Part shown: one piece after another, positions 13,346-24,598 of the stretch
Layout of the letters: each line of letters opens with the position of its first letter
Numbering within the stretch: position 1 is the first letter of the stretch
NCBI GenBank assembly: GCA_020631735.1
Contig: CM036201.1
Coordinates: 78,964,502-79,028,501 of the forward strand
Direction: 5' to 3'
Origin: Saccharum officinarum
Taxonomy: Eukaryota; Streptophyta; Magnoliopsida; Poales; Poaceae
Length of the DNA: 64,000 nt
The notes under the pieces: model-generated
What the model was told of the DNA's origin: nothing
Seen by the model: only the letters and a program-made list of their open reading frames with translations
Database searches by the model: none
Position numbers and translations under genes: made by a program

Positions 13346-13762
13346 AACTCTACCGACACATGGATAGCATGAACCTAAAGTTATATGTTACATTTATGAG
13401 AAAATACTAATTAATAGAATATTTACATATTATTGAATAGTAACTTATATTATGGATACAATGATCATGATAAAATAAAATATAGCTTTCAAATTCTATA
13501 GAATGGATAATAAATAAATAAATATCTAACATTTTTGTTCTTGATTCCATTAACAGGGTCATTCGTTTGTAATTGCTACAATCACTCACAACATCAGAAG
13601 TATTACCTAACAAATTAAGATGTCACGGTCCCTAAAGCACAGCGAGCTGAAGTGAATAGGTCAAATTCTTGATAATTCTTTTTTCTTCAGTTGCAATGCA
13701 CATGCTCATGAAAATATGTGATAGTTTTTTCTTCCGTTGCAACGCACGGGCATGTTTTACTA

Positions 13763-16132
13763 GTTAAATTAAAATACGATCTTGATAGATTTTTTTTCTC
13801 ATATTACAAAACAAAAAAATATTTATATTTAGATTTAGATTTAAATATATCAGATGCAACAAAGTTGGGTGGCTGATCTCGGCACTTGAGTGGCGTCGGG
13901 GCTGCACTTCCTCCATGAGAAGCACGCTGGGCTATTTGCTTCTGCTCTTGACGCTCGTGCGGCACTGCGACCCGCCCCGGCACCGGTTCCCGCTCAAGAA
14001 CCTCGTGTCGACGTCGCATGGCAGGGAGGCGAAGAAGCATTATTGTACGTGACGAAGCTAGAAGGCGTGCCGGAGCAGAGATGAGGTACACCGCGGCGGC
14101 ATGGACGACGACGAGGAGAGCGACGGTGTGCATGTCCTTAATGTGCCCTGCCTCTCTCGCAACTCAGCGATATGATACACCCTCCAAACGTTTTTTTTTA
14201 TTTGGTCGATTTGTCTTTCCTCTCTCCCCTGGGACTCGGCAAGTTTCCTTTTTAATCGCTCGATTTGTCCACGTCTTTGAATTGCCCACTTTGAGCTCTA
14301 ACTGGATTTTGTACCGTACATGATTCCTGTTGACGCACGTTACGGACTATATGCCACCAAATGGACATAGAGACGGATCCATGTTGTTGTGCACGTTGCC
14401 ACGTTATGGACTATGTGCCATTATGCGGACATAGTTACTGGCCGAGAAAAAAATACAAGAGGGATGGAAGAAAAAATAGGATAAAAGTCTTTTAGAAAGA
14501 AATTTTGGATCTTGACCTAATATGTATTGGAATTGGACTCATTGGTAGACACGATTAGTCTATCACATATGAGCACGGCTTATGAGTCAGGATCACATAC
14601 ACGACCCAATACTAATACATTTTAGAATCGGACTCCGTATCACGCTAGATAAGAGCTATTTTGTATGAGCACGGGGTTATATATATAAGTCCGGACGGAA
14701 GAAACTCTCGACTACCGGTAGTTAGGGGGAGTGGACGAAAAAAATGGATAGACGAAAAAAATGACCAAAAATTTTATCTCTTTATTATGAGGTATAGAAA
14801 TAAACTTAAAAATGTTTTAAATTTTTTACAAAGAACGAGATTTTTTTTTGCTGGAGGGGTACGCACTCTGTTTCTGTCATATATTGACGTTTTTATATAT
14901 AGCGAATTGTTGAGCACCTCAAACCTGATCAGGTGAACACAAAACAGTAACATGCGAGCAATACGGTTGCTGAATCCAGGCCGTTGGATCTCGGAAACAA
15001 ACGGCTCAGAGGTCAGCTGCTGTTGCAAAGAATCTCTATATTTCCTCGGACCTCAGTGCAACTACTGCACTGTGTCGCTACAGGTGATGCACGGCAACAC
15101 AGGGCAAGAACTGGAGGTTGGTCCACCGGTCACTCGCCGTGACAGGTTAGTTGCACCGTCTGGCCCGCATCCGTGCATCCACTCATCAACTTGTCCATTT
15201 TTTTATATATATTTTGTTGCATCATCAAAAGCGAACGAGAATTGAAATCGACAGGTAATTTAGCCACTCGCATCCAAGAATTGACTGGCAACACAACACC
15301 AATTTGTATTTGATTTGTCTACAGAGTCTTAATTAGGTACCGGAGATACTATATACTCTGCTGGATGGGTGAACTGCATCAGGAATCAGGAATCAGTCAG
15401 TAGTAGAGTCAGGGGTGCAACAACAAACACTTTTTTTCATTTTTTGCTATAAAAATGGTTGCACTGGAGGAGTAGTATACTACTGATACTAATGTATATG
15501 ATTATAGACGTGACAGACTAGGCTATATGGAGTGTGGGAAGCAAATGAAAGCTACTTTGTGGTTTTATTTGGGGAAAATAATGGAGATCCCTTTGGGGTT
15601 GTCTTGGTGTCTCATTCTGTTGGGACGCTCTGCTTGGAGCTGGAGTGCTGCCGTCTTTCTTGCCAATATTTTCTTCGTTCCAACCAATAGTTAATTAGTT
15701 ATGTTACGGGTTATATGCCGTTTTCTTATTCACTAAAGGTAACGTGGAAATCTTATAGGAATTATGGTACGAGCTACTCCATCCATTCAGAAAACATAAC
15801 GTGTTCTAGTCTTATCGTAAATTGTTTTTTTTACAACTTTAGGCAAGGATATTGTATGTGCCTATAAACTAAATCAAAGATAGAGAAATTTAGATCAGGA
15901 CACACTTTTGAAAGAGGAGAACAAGATCCTATTTGATATGGCTTGTTTTGGTTCTAGCTCCTTCAAATGAGTCAAAGCTGGTGAAGCCAAAAATACCAGC
16001 TCTTAGTCCATTTTTTATAAAAGAGAGAAACAACTTCTTGCTATAGTGCAGAATAATCCTGGGAAGCTAGAGCCATTTTGTGAGGAGAAGCTCTTCCAAA
16101 TGGGGCTTATGTATTTGGAACTGATCCACTAA
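13763..16132. other. Intergenic DNA with one GC-rich island
   Basis: At about 13865-14160 a GC-rich stretch contains overlapping short open frames on both strands. The minus-strand frame at 13804-14133 starts with a hydrophobic segment but matches nothing I recognise, so I do not call it. At 14336-14440 a degenerate duplication of CACGTTACGGACTATATGCC occurs. 15935-16115 is rich in AGCTCCTYCAAA-type motifs and may be an old MITE. Nothing else is supportable. Confidence 0.35.
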
Positions 16133-16684
16133 GGGTGTGTTTGGTTTTTGGATATAGAGGTTGGGTGATCCTATCCATGTTTTTTGGGCCAGAACCATCC
16201 TAGCTTGTGTTTAGTTGGAGGGACAGGGACGTCCCTATGTTCGTGTTTGGATTGAGGGATGACAAAGGCTTAGAACAGTGACCATTTTGTTTCTGTTAGC
16301 AACCGTTAATATGGGACCCACTTGTCACACTCTTTACCCTTTCGTCTTCCTCTCATCTGCGAAATAGAGCAAGTCAGCAAGGGACGTGGTTGCCCAAGGC
16401 TGGCCAGGGGCGTGGCCTCCCGGGCGGCTGCCCAGGGTGGTGTGGCTCCAAGGGCAAGTAGGGGGAGGGGGCGGCCGTCCTGGTGGGTGCGACCAACCGG
16501 TAGTTTTCGGCGATGGCGCGAGACGGAGAAGAAACAAAGTCGGAAAGGGATGGCGCGGTAACTCAGTTTCTCGGGGACGAGAGGAGACGACATCTTAGGG
16601 GTATATTTTTCTCCCGGGGATAGTCTCATCCCCTTAATTTGTCCCTCAACCAAATCCTTGTCGTGTCCCGAACCAAACACAACC
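16133..16684. mobile_element. PIF/Harbinger-like TIR element with TAA target duplication
   Basis: Termini GGGTGTGTTTGGTT and AACCAAACACAACC are nearly complementary and are flanked by TAA at 16130-16132 and 16685-16687. The 552-bp body has a GC-rich centre (about 16380-16560) with open frames in several phases and a Tourist-like AT-rich border. A 3-bp TAA/TTA duplication and a GTGTTTGGTT-type terminus fit PIF/Harbinger MITEs. No transposase domain is seen. The GC-rich centre could be captured host sequence. Confidence 0.6.
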
Positions 16685-16687
16685 TAA

Positions 16688-17247
16688 GTCAGCCCATTGC
16701 CTTCACTGTCTATCTTTGTACTTGTTGCTCGGCTTAAGTTTCATTTGACAGACTTGCTACCCGTGTCGTTTCAGACAACGTAATTTTTTTCTCTCTTATG
16801 GTGAAATAAATCCAAGTGGATAAAAGTCATTGTCGTGCCAAATGAGCTTTAGTCCTCCAAAAATAGAGCTTGTTTGGTTTGCGATGAAAATTTACCATGC
16901 CAAAGATTTAGAAAGTAAAAGTAGGACAAAAATGTGAGAAGTTGGTAAGTTATTGTAATAACAAATCAAATAACAGCCAAAGCTATGGCTTGCTAAAACT
17001 TTGACTTGGTATATTTTGAAAGTGAACCAAGACCCATAGATTCAGAAACTTACTCCATCTGTTGCTGGAATGCTGGACTACAGAAGCTGCTGCATCGGCA
17101 CAGCCAGAGAGAATCCAAGATTCCAACCGCGGGGCCCATGCGGTTGCTTCTCATCCTGGGCCGCCGGCGGTGGTTCGGAGAGAGAATCCAGCCGGCAACA
17201 GGCGCCGGGCCCACACGGAATCGCTCTCCAGATACTTTCCTTGTCCA
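16688..17247. other. Intergenic DNA
   Basis: No gene, RNA or bounded repeat is recognised. The stretch near 16840-16900 carries TTTGGTTTGCGATG-type motifs that may be a decayed MITE end. Confidence 0.3.
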
Positions 17248-17256
17248 CTTGGGATC

Positions 17257-18212
17257 ATCGTTTTTCGAACCGGACCGGAGATCGAACCGGCGAGGCCGTC
17301 GGTTCAATGGTTCAATGGTCCAACCGTTCAGAACCGGTTGAACCGCCGGTTCGTTAGTTTTGGACCGGTGAATCGAACCGGCCACAAATACTTTAAACCG
17401 GTGTATATATATATATATGATTTACCATCACAATTTAATTGTACAGGCATAAGGTTTATACATCTATGGATACAGATGTATATTGAGATGTTCTTAAGTT
17501 CAAAACATCAAGTGTGTGAACAATACCGTTGTGATAATTTAAAAAGAAACAATAGTAATTGAAATATTCACCATTGCAAAATGATCACGCATGCTAAGAT
17601 GGAGTGCAGTGCACCATTGTAAAGAGATCATTGTGGTAATAAAAATAGATATATTATTTATTTAATTTTGATCTCATTTGAAAAGCTATGAAATAAAATA
17701 TTAAAATTTAATAGGCAATACTCACGTCAGCTTCACTACCAAAAGTCCACAGATGAGCAGCACCGCGCATGCAACATTCAATCTCCAATCGTGAGTAGCA
17801 GCAAGTAAAAAAGAAAAATCGTTACATACTAGTTTACTTTGTAATTCCGTACTAGTATACAAGTAGTAGTAGGGCGGCAGGCCTATAGGAGCCTAGCAGG
17901 TGCATACGGGCATGCACTGCACCAGCGTCTGCCAGGTGCCAGGGGGCCATCAATGCCAGTTGCATGCATCAGTGATCGAGGCGCCGACGACTTTCCACTG
18001 CACAGACTGCAGGTGCGCACGTGTAGTATACAAACCGGAGCGGTTCGGAAGGAACCGGCCGGTTCACCGGTTTCGCAAAAAACCGGCCGGTTTAACCGGT
18101 TTTTTCCGGTTCAATTGCACAGACGGTCTTTTAAGTGAACCGGACCGATGTAGGCTCTGGTTCGGTCTTTTACCGGTCGAACCGCCGGTCCGGTCCGGTC
18201 TGAAAAACTATG
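17257..18212. mobile_element. Mutator-like TIR element rich in ACCGG motifs
   Basis: A perfect 9-bp direct repeat CTTGGGATC lies at 17248-17256 and 18213-18221. Between them is a 956-bp element whose ends, ATCGTTTTTCGAACCGGACC and the complement of GGTCTGAAAAACTATG, form an imperfect TIR of about 23 bp. Both subterminal regions (17260-17390 and 18035-18205) are crowded with AACCGG/CCGGTT motifs. The AT-rich middle has no transposase. The 9-bp duplication points to the Mutator superfamily. The 188-codon open frame across its right half is a product of the repeats. Confidence 0.75.
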
Positions 18213-18428
18213 CTTGGGATCTCCGATTCCAAAGACTGCAACATCAACAGCAGTCTCAACTCATCCGCTATCTCTGCTTCACACTGCACCAGATGAAATT
18301 TGACTACTCATCCTGTCAAACAGACAATATAACCTCCTATAAAAAAGAAATATATATCATTTGTGTCAAGGTCATGTGTGACAATGGCTTGTTAACCCTT
18401 GCGGCTGGATTCTCTGCTGCGATGCCGC

Positions 18429-18595
18429 CAGTGGCGGATGTGGGATGCGGGATAAGGGGGGGCTAAAACAACAGAGATGTTGATTTGCACGAAGATTTAA
18501 CGGTGAAATCAAGTTTTTGCTACAGTAATTAGCATTGAAATCAAGAAATTAGGGGGGCTGGAGCCCCCCCAGCCCCCCCTTTGGATCCGCCCCTG
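18429..18595. mobile_element. hAT-type MITE with 8-bp target duplication
   Basis: The 167-bp element starts CAGTGGCGGAT and ends ATCCGCCCCTG, flanked by the perfect 8-bp duplication GATGCCGC (18421-18428 and 18596-18603). Subterminal runs of G on the left and C on the right extend the inverted symmetry. An 8-bp duplication and CAGNGGCGGA-type ends are typical of hAT elements. It has no coding capacity. Confidence 0.8.
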
Positions 18596-18603
18596 GATGC
18601 CGC

Positions 18604-19740
18604 GCAACTTGCTTAGCTTGCATGCAATCCAAGGCATAATAATGGTGCAATTTCCTCCCCCTCTGTGAATTTTTTTTTTTGCGCCGAGATCCTTAGCGTC
18701 CTGACTGATATCGGTGCATATCTCAGCGGCCAGCAATAATCATGCTTTTGATTCCTTCCCCCCCTCTTTTCTTAATCCCCACTTGTTGCATGGGCCTCAG
18801 CAAGTGCTGTGATGTGGGCAAATGAATTCAGAAAAGGCAGGTGGAGAAGCAAAGCAGAGGCGACAATCAATTTGCAGCATTCCTGGAGTCAAAAGAGAAC
18901 AGATCTTTCAGTTAAAAAAAGGAACAAGCTTTCAGTTTCAAATGAAAAAGAAAATCAGGGGTCCATGTACAAAGATACTACTGTAGTAGATGCAATGCAT
19001 ACAGCTGCAGAATCGTTCGTCGCTCTGCTTACTCTGGCTGTTATTAGTGATCCACTAACTAACCACACCTCGGGGGCCAGTAATTGGGCGTCATTTTCTG
19101 CTCCTGTTCCAAGAGCATGCGTATGCACGAAATCAATAGATCCATGAATGAAGAAACGATCATTGCACCAAGGATAAAATCTTTTAAAAAATAAGCAGGG
19201 AGAGTGGTGCCTGAAGTGGTGTGGAAGGGACACCCAATTATCTATCTACATCCATCAAATTTATATAGTTGAATAATTCACCATCCATCCGTGTTCCACT
19301 CGCGTAGAAGTAACAGGGCTCGGAGCTCGGTCGCGTACGTCGCCCATGCCGTTGCGTGGCGAATTCACTCTCTGCCCCTCCGCCCATTCGGCCACCATAT
19401 AGCCTAGCCGCCGCCGCCACAACACCACCCTCCCACTCCGTGGCGCCCGCCTGCCGACAACCAGTAGTCTCTCTTGGCCAGTCCTACTGGTCCTTGACGT
19501 CCGTGGCCAGTCAGGTTGTGTTCTTGCCCCGGCGGCGGGTGTGGTGGTGAGGCCGAGTGCGTGGTCGAGGAGGTCTGATCGGCGGCGTGCTCGTGCTCGT
19601 GCTCGTGCTTGACTGCTTGTACATGAGGAGCGGCTGCGGCGGGGGAGGGAGGCAACCTGGGGAAGGAGGCGGGGGAGGCGCTGGGGCTGCTGGGCTGCGT
19701 CAATGAGGTCGTGGCGGCGGTGGCGGCGACGTGGGGGCCC
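18604..19740 (+). promoter_or_regulatory. Probable promoter and 5'UTR region of the BTB/POZ gene
   Basis: This is the upstream flank of the BTB gene. A TATA-like TTTATATAG occurs at about 19259-19267. Downstream the sequence becomes GC-rich, with CCGCCGCC tracts and a GTGCTCGTGCTCGTGCTCG simple repeat near 19586-19606, as expected of a grass 5'UTR. The start ATG at 19741 follows. The transcription start is inferred, not shown. Minus-strand frames here are composition artefacts. Confidence 0.3.
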
Positions 19741-22686
19741 ATGACCGACGGCGCGCGCGTCGAGGCGGCGCCCAGGCTCGCGCAATGGCGCGTCGACGCA
19801 CTCCCCTGCTACACCTACCGCAAGTCACTCCCCTTCCGCATCGGCCTCTGGAACTGGTCCGTCCCCCTTGCTCCCTCCCTCCCTCCCTTTCCATGTCTCT
19901 CTGCCTCTCTGCAGATTTGTTCAGTCTGTGCTTTGTTACTTGGTTCTCATGTCGGATAGGGTGCAAAAGTTTCAACTTTGGTAGTGATTTGTTACTGCTT
20001 GTTCGAGTGCTCCTGATTTGTGTGTGAATCATGCGCTTCTGAATCCTGGATGGATGTTGTTTCTTCAGATTGAGGTTTTTTGAGGTAGTTTGCTGATTTA
20101 CATGTTCATGGTGTATCGCCTGTCTTCCTGCTAATTTAGGTTGTTCTTTTCATATAGTAGTTCTGATTGATAGTGAGCTATTCGATAAGTTGGTGAGTTT
20201 TAATTTTGCTTGTTGTGTGGTACTGAACTTCCATCAGAATATTGTTCTTTGTTGAGGCTGGAAAAAAACAGAGTTTTGGCAGTACAGCGTCATGTCTGAA
20301 TTTTGGCCTCTTTGGCAACCCAACCAGTATAATACATTCTAGTTTGGTACCTCGTTCACTAACTTTGGTTGTATCCGCTTAAATAGCTTAATTTATACTT
20401 CCAACCAAAACTATATCTAGGTTCCTTTTAGTTATAGGTGGATACCTTTCCTCACCAACCTATATGTAGTCAGGCTTTTTTCTTAACCACATTTGGTGCG
20501 TGAGGGAAACAGACTTTGCTTTGAAATGAAGATATTTCAGACAAAGGTTCACTTTCTTGAACCTTCACTTCTAGTATTTTTTTCTGTTATTACTAAGAAA
20601 ATCTTATTGAGACAATTAAAACCATCAGCAGTTCTTTTTAGCATTAGTACAAGAGAAAATTGATGTCATGTTACCATGAGCTAACTTAAGTTTTCTGTTG
20701 CTGGAATGTAAAGGTACCTATCTGTGGAGAGAAATAACAAGCAAACTTGTGTTAAGCTCTTTGCAGAGAATTCAAATTCTCCCAAGAACGGCCCCTCAGC
20801 CCCAATAGCTTCCTTTGTCACAAAACTTCTCATATCTCTTCCACCTAATCAACAGACCATAGTCCACCCAGGTAAGTTTCTTCTACTAATTAACTTGTTC
20901 AAGAAAAAATTGTCTTCTACTCAGCTACTGTCTTCTTGTAATTGTAATGAACATTATTTTTGGCATGTACAGAAAATGGGGACATGTTTGAATTCTAAGT
21001 TTGTACGTTAGTCATCATGAAAATGAAAGGAAACCTGCAGTTTATTTGATTTGGCTACAAGAATATATGCACAATTTTTGTAGTAAAGACCAGGCAATAC
21101 AAAATGTATTTCTGAACATATAAATGACCAGGGAGGCTTGAAATTGGCAGTTATTGTTATTTCCAGCTGAGTTCTTCGTTCTAATTTGCACAGAGCAAGT
21201 GGGAGTGAGTGACTGATGACGCCAAATGTTAGTTATTGTTATTTCTAACTAACAGGTGATTTACATATATGCAGGGATTTTTGACAAACAGCTGAAACAC
21301 GACGGTTTTGTGTGGGCAATCGATAGCACTGTGACAGGGAGATTTGTGATTGAGATAGAGTTTCTTGACCTGAAGATCGCTGATCCATCTGTAAGCACTG
21401 CCTCTCTATCTTGTTGTGTTTTTTTGTCAATGGTTGGTACAACAACAATTAGTGAGTAGTAGGGTACGTGGAGTGCTGCCCTTGACTCACCTGAAAATAA
21501 TAAGGTCTACTAGCAGTCTTGCACAGGTTCTCATGTACAGAAGCTTCTCCATCTGCTTTGTTGCGTTGAAATAAACAACCCACTGCCACGGTCTGTTGTT
21601 GTCGTCAGTTGATATTATGTGCGATGTCGAAATGACACTTGGAGATGTTTGTTTCATCATGACAGTCATGTTTCAGAGTCAGAGGCTATATTAAGCATGC
21701 ATAACAGAAACTAAAAAAGAAAACAGAGATCTGCTGTCACCTGCCACCCAAGTTCGACTTAGACCTAATGTCAGGATAGCCTTTCTTTGTAACTCAAATT
21801 TTGCGAAAATTGCAACTGGTTATTAATATCATCAACTGACAAGTGACAACAAAAAGGATTGTTTAAATACCTTTTTGGGAGAGCATGAGCAGACTTTCAA
21901 TCTGTTCACCAGCAAATTTCAACAAATGAAGACACTACAACATGCCATCAACACATCAATTACATGAAGAATTTCACTGGCAACCCACAATTCAAAAAAA
22001 AAAGTTCAGTATTCGCCTTGTGTGCTTGACGACTTCTTGTAACAGTCTGTATCTGATGGTTTCCATGAACTGCATTTCATCAGGGTGGTGAACCGGCCTC
22101 AATTTGGGCCTCCCGCCAGATCAAGCAGTGTTCAGACAGCACGGCCCTGTCCTCGCTGGCTCGGATGCTGCACGAGGACATCCTCACCGACATCACCATC
22201 AACGCGGCGGACGGCAGCGTGCGTGCGCACCGTGCCATCCTGGCGACGCGGTCGCCGGTGTTCCGGAGCATGTTCTCGCACGACCTCAGGGAGAAGGAGC
22301 TCTCCACCGTGGACATCTCCGACATGTCCCTGGACGCGTGCCGCGCCTTCCTCAGCTACATCTACGGCGACGTGCGCGGCGAGGAGTTCCTGGCGAACCG
22401 GCTGGCGCTCCTCCGCGCCGCCGACAAGTACGACATCGACGACCTCAGGGAGGCCTGCCACGAGAGCCTGCTTGAGGACATCGACACGGGCAACGTGCTG
22501 GAGCGGCTGCAGACGGCGCACCTGTACCGGCTGCCCAGACTCAAGGGCGGCTGCCTGAGGTTCCTGGTGGACTTCAGGAAGGTGTACGAGATGCACGACG
22601 ACCTCAACGCGTTCCTGCAGACGGCCGACAGGGACCTCGTGGCCGAGGTGTTCCATGGCGTCCTTGCTGCGTGGAGCGGGCGGTGA
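19741..22686 (+). CDS. BTB/POZ domain protein (At1g55760/SIBP1-like)
   Basis: Four exons join cleanly: 19741-19856, 20714-20871, 21275-21390 and 22084-22686, giving 330 residues. The N-terminal third contains RLAQWRVDALPCYTYRKS, RIGLWNWYLSVERNN, FVWAIDSTVTGRFVIEIEF and LDLKI. It matches my memory of the plant BTB proteins related to Arabidopsis At1g55760, which are about this length. The BTB/POZ fold starts near residue 158 (MLHEDILTDITI) and includes AHRAILATRSPVFRSMF and the YIYGDV segment, followed by a helical BACK-like tail (ADKYDIDDLREACHESLLED). Such proteins are known or predicted substrate adaptors of CUL3 ubiquitin ligases. The substrate is not predictable here. All GT/AG sites and phases agree, no lesions are seen, and GC content rises strongly in exon 4. 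A polyadenylation-like AATAAA lies at 22908-22913. Confidence 0.92.
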
Positions 22687-23063
22687 ACCATGGGTGCATG
22701 GCATTGCAGTCTGCAGGTGTGTACATCTGTGTTGCTTCAGTTCATCAGAAGCATTGTTTGGAGGATTCTTGCTGGAAAAGCGTGTAAATATATTTGCAAA
22801 CAGTACATGCATGCCAGTAGTTGGCCTGAAATTTACTGTGCATGCCTTGATTGGATTTTGTTCATATCATGTGGAAATCTAATTCTTGTAACCTATTGCT
22901 GGAATTGTAATAAAACAGCTGATATGCTGCTTATTGCAAAAGTTACTTGAGACTTCACTGATAATTACTGTTACATTAGTTTCTTTTGTGTTGGTAACTG
23001 GTAAACTCTGTCTGACTGAATTACACAGGATTTTAGAAATGACTATTGAACAAATAACCAATT
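22687..23063 (+). other. 3'UTR of the BTB gene and short spacer
   Basis: This is the expected 3'UTR, with an AATAAA at 22908-22913 and T-rich sequence after it. Nothing else is found before the tRNA gene. Confidence 0.5.
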
Positions 23064-23137
23064 GGCCTATTAGCTCAGTTGGTTAGAGCGTCGTGCTAAT
23101 AACGCGAAGGTCGCAGGTTCGAGGCCTGCATGGGCCA
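23064..23137 (+). tRNA. tRNA-Ile (anticodon AAT)
   Basis: A full 74-nt cloverleaf is visible. The acceptor stem GGCCTAT pairs with ATGGGCC (one G-T pair), with discriminator A at 23137. The D arm contains TAGCTCAGTTGGTTAGAGC, which is also the A box. The anticodon loop is CTAATAA with AAT read as AAU/IAU, decoding isoleucine. The T arm is GCAGG-TTCGAGG-CCTGC, which carries the B box GGTTCGAGGCC. There is no intron, and CCA is not encoded beyond the discriminator region, as usual in eukaryotes. A T run at 23158-23162 can act as the Pol III terminator. It is very likely functional. Confidence 0.96.
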
Positions 23138-23140
23138 AGT

Positions 23141-23830
23141 TTATTTATTCTTCTTTCTTTTTGCTATTTTAATTTTTTTTTTCTTTTTTCTTTTTTGCTA
23201 TTTTCATTTTTTTATTCTTTTTTTGCTGCTTCTTTAATTTTTCTTTTGCTACTTTCATTTTTTTATTCTTTTTTTTGCTGCTGCCTTTTTGCTATTTTCA
23301 TTTTTTTTCTTTTTGCTGCTTCTTTAATTTTTCTTTTGCTACTTTCATTTTTTATTCTTTTTTTTTGCTGCTGCTTTTTTGCTATTTTCATTTTTTTATT
23401 CTTTTTGCTGCTTCGTTTTTTGCTATTTTCATTTTTTTGTTCTTTTTTGCTGCTTCGTTTTTGCTATTCAGTCTTTTTCCATTCTTTTTTGTTGCTTTGT
23501 ACTTTGCTATTCATTTCATCCTTTTTTTAATATATTCTTTTTGCTGCTTCGTTTTTTCGCTATTCAGTCTTTCTATTCTTTTTTGTTGCTTTGTACTTTG
23601 CTATTCCTTTCGTCCTTTTTTTATATATTCTTTTTGCTGCTTCGTTTTTTTGTTTTCATTTTATTCTTTTCTCACATCCTTTTTTTCTACCACTTGCTAT
23701 TATTTTGCTTTCTGCTTCCTTTTTTCTGTATTCTTTTCTAATGCTTGGCTGCTTTTTTCTGTTCTTTTTTACTGCTCTTCATTGATTTAACTAGGTGTCT
23801 TTTTGCATCTTTCTTTTTTGCTACTTTTTT
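23141..23830 (+). repeat. T-rich minisatellite, about 40-50-bp degenerate unit
   Basis: About 690 bases are almost only T with recurrent TTTTTGCTGCTTC, TTTGCTATTTTCATT and TTTATTC blocks, repeated roughly every 40-50 bp with varying T runs. It starts immediately after the tRNA gene. The long overlapping open frames (Phe/Leu-rich) are composition artefacts. Such a tract is prone to replication slippage and to assembly error. Confidence 0.8.
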
Positions 23831-24598
23831 GAAGAATCTCAGAGCTCAAACTTCAGGTTTACGCATGGAAACTATATGTTTTCGTGTCAGAGATTGGTAA
23901 GGTAATGGAGCATGTGAGAACTCGGCAGGCTGTTACTTTGCCGAGCCATTCCAATCATTCAGATTTCAGACATCGCTTGCTCAATGCGCTGATGATACCA
24001 ACATCATCCATGATTGGAATGACAAATCTCTGCAGGAATAATCTGCTGAAAGCCCATGGCAAAATAAAATGGCACTTCAGTCTTCCATGATCAGTTGTTG
24101 CATTCTGTCTCTGTGCGTAAGTGCATATAACTGAACCTAATTGCCAGGCATCAGAGGGCTCCATCGGCATGACAATTGTAACTGCTGCATTACAAACACG
24201 CCAAAAGTTCAGTCTCGAATATATCTCAGCCTCTACAAACCACTTGGTGGTGGCAAGCCACTGTTCCGTGGCATCCCAGTCAGGAACACACACTGAAAGG
24301 CTCTTCATTTACACTGCACTGTTTTTTCTAGAGCACCAGTTCTGAGAATGATCTGCAGTTCGGTTATCACTGAGCCAAAATTTCTAGAGCACCAGTTCTG
24401 AAAACAAAGAGAATGATCTGTAGTTCTCGGTTCTCTGAGCCAACAAAACTCTCTGATTGCTGTCTGGTACTTAACAATATATGCAGCTGTTTGCTCAATG
24501 CTGCTGAAACCATTACACAGTTAGCAGAGCAGAACACTAATTCAGATCATATACACAACTTTAATTCAGATCAGATACAACTTTGAATTAAGATTTGG
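23831..24598. other. Intergenic DNA and 3' flank of the U2 gene
   Basis: A duplication of about 58-65 bp (CTAGAGCACCAGTTCTGA at about 24328 and 24384) is present. The segment 24538-24598 has two copies of an AACTTTAATTCAGATCA-type block. On the minus strand the near copy gives AAAGTTGTAT about 10-20 bases after the U2 end, resembling the plant snRNA 3' processing box (CA-N3-10-AGTNNAA). No gene is recognised. Confidence 0.4.

Larger units (their letters stand above)
6540..13762. mobile_element. Cluster of related Helitron-like non-autonomous units
   Basis: Several 3' ends of the type CGTTGCAACGCACGGG followed shortly by CTAG or CTAT occur: about 8594-8626, 11088-11112 and 13732-13762 on the plus strand, and the reverse complement at about 6535-6580. 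TCTATACCTAATAATAAAG-type 5' ends occur near 8817, with diverged versions near 6810, 7275 and 9850. Grass Helitrons are known to begin with TC, end with CTRR after a short hairpin, and make no target duplication, so the family is inferred from these termini. Three units (about 7270-8630, 9850-11112 and 11100-13762) share the same internal order of sequences, including an AATCTCTRAGCT-type segment in the latter two. No Rep/helicase reading frame is present. The third unit is interrupted by a Mutator-like element and a CACTA-like piece. Confidence 0.45.

Noticed and set aside
17900..18466. 188-codon plus-strand frame
   Set aside because: It crosses the right end of a bounded Mutator-like element and is made of ACCGG repeats.
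19261..19785. 174-codon minus-strand Arg-rich frame
   Set aside because: It lies antisense to the BTB 5'UTR and exon 1; composition artefact.
22132..22812. 226-codon minus-strand frame
   Set aside because: Antisense of the BTB exon 4.
23093..23790. Long Phe/Leu-rich plus-strand frames that look like membrane proteins
   Set aside because: They are produced by the T-rich minisatellite and begin inside the tRNA gene.
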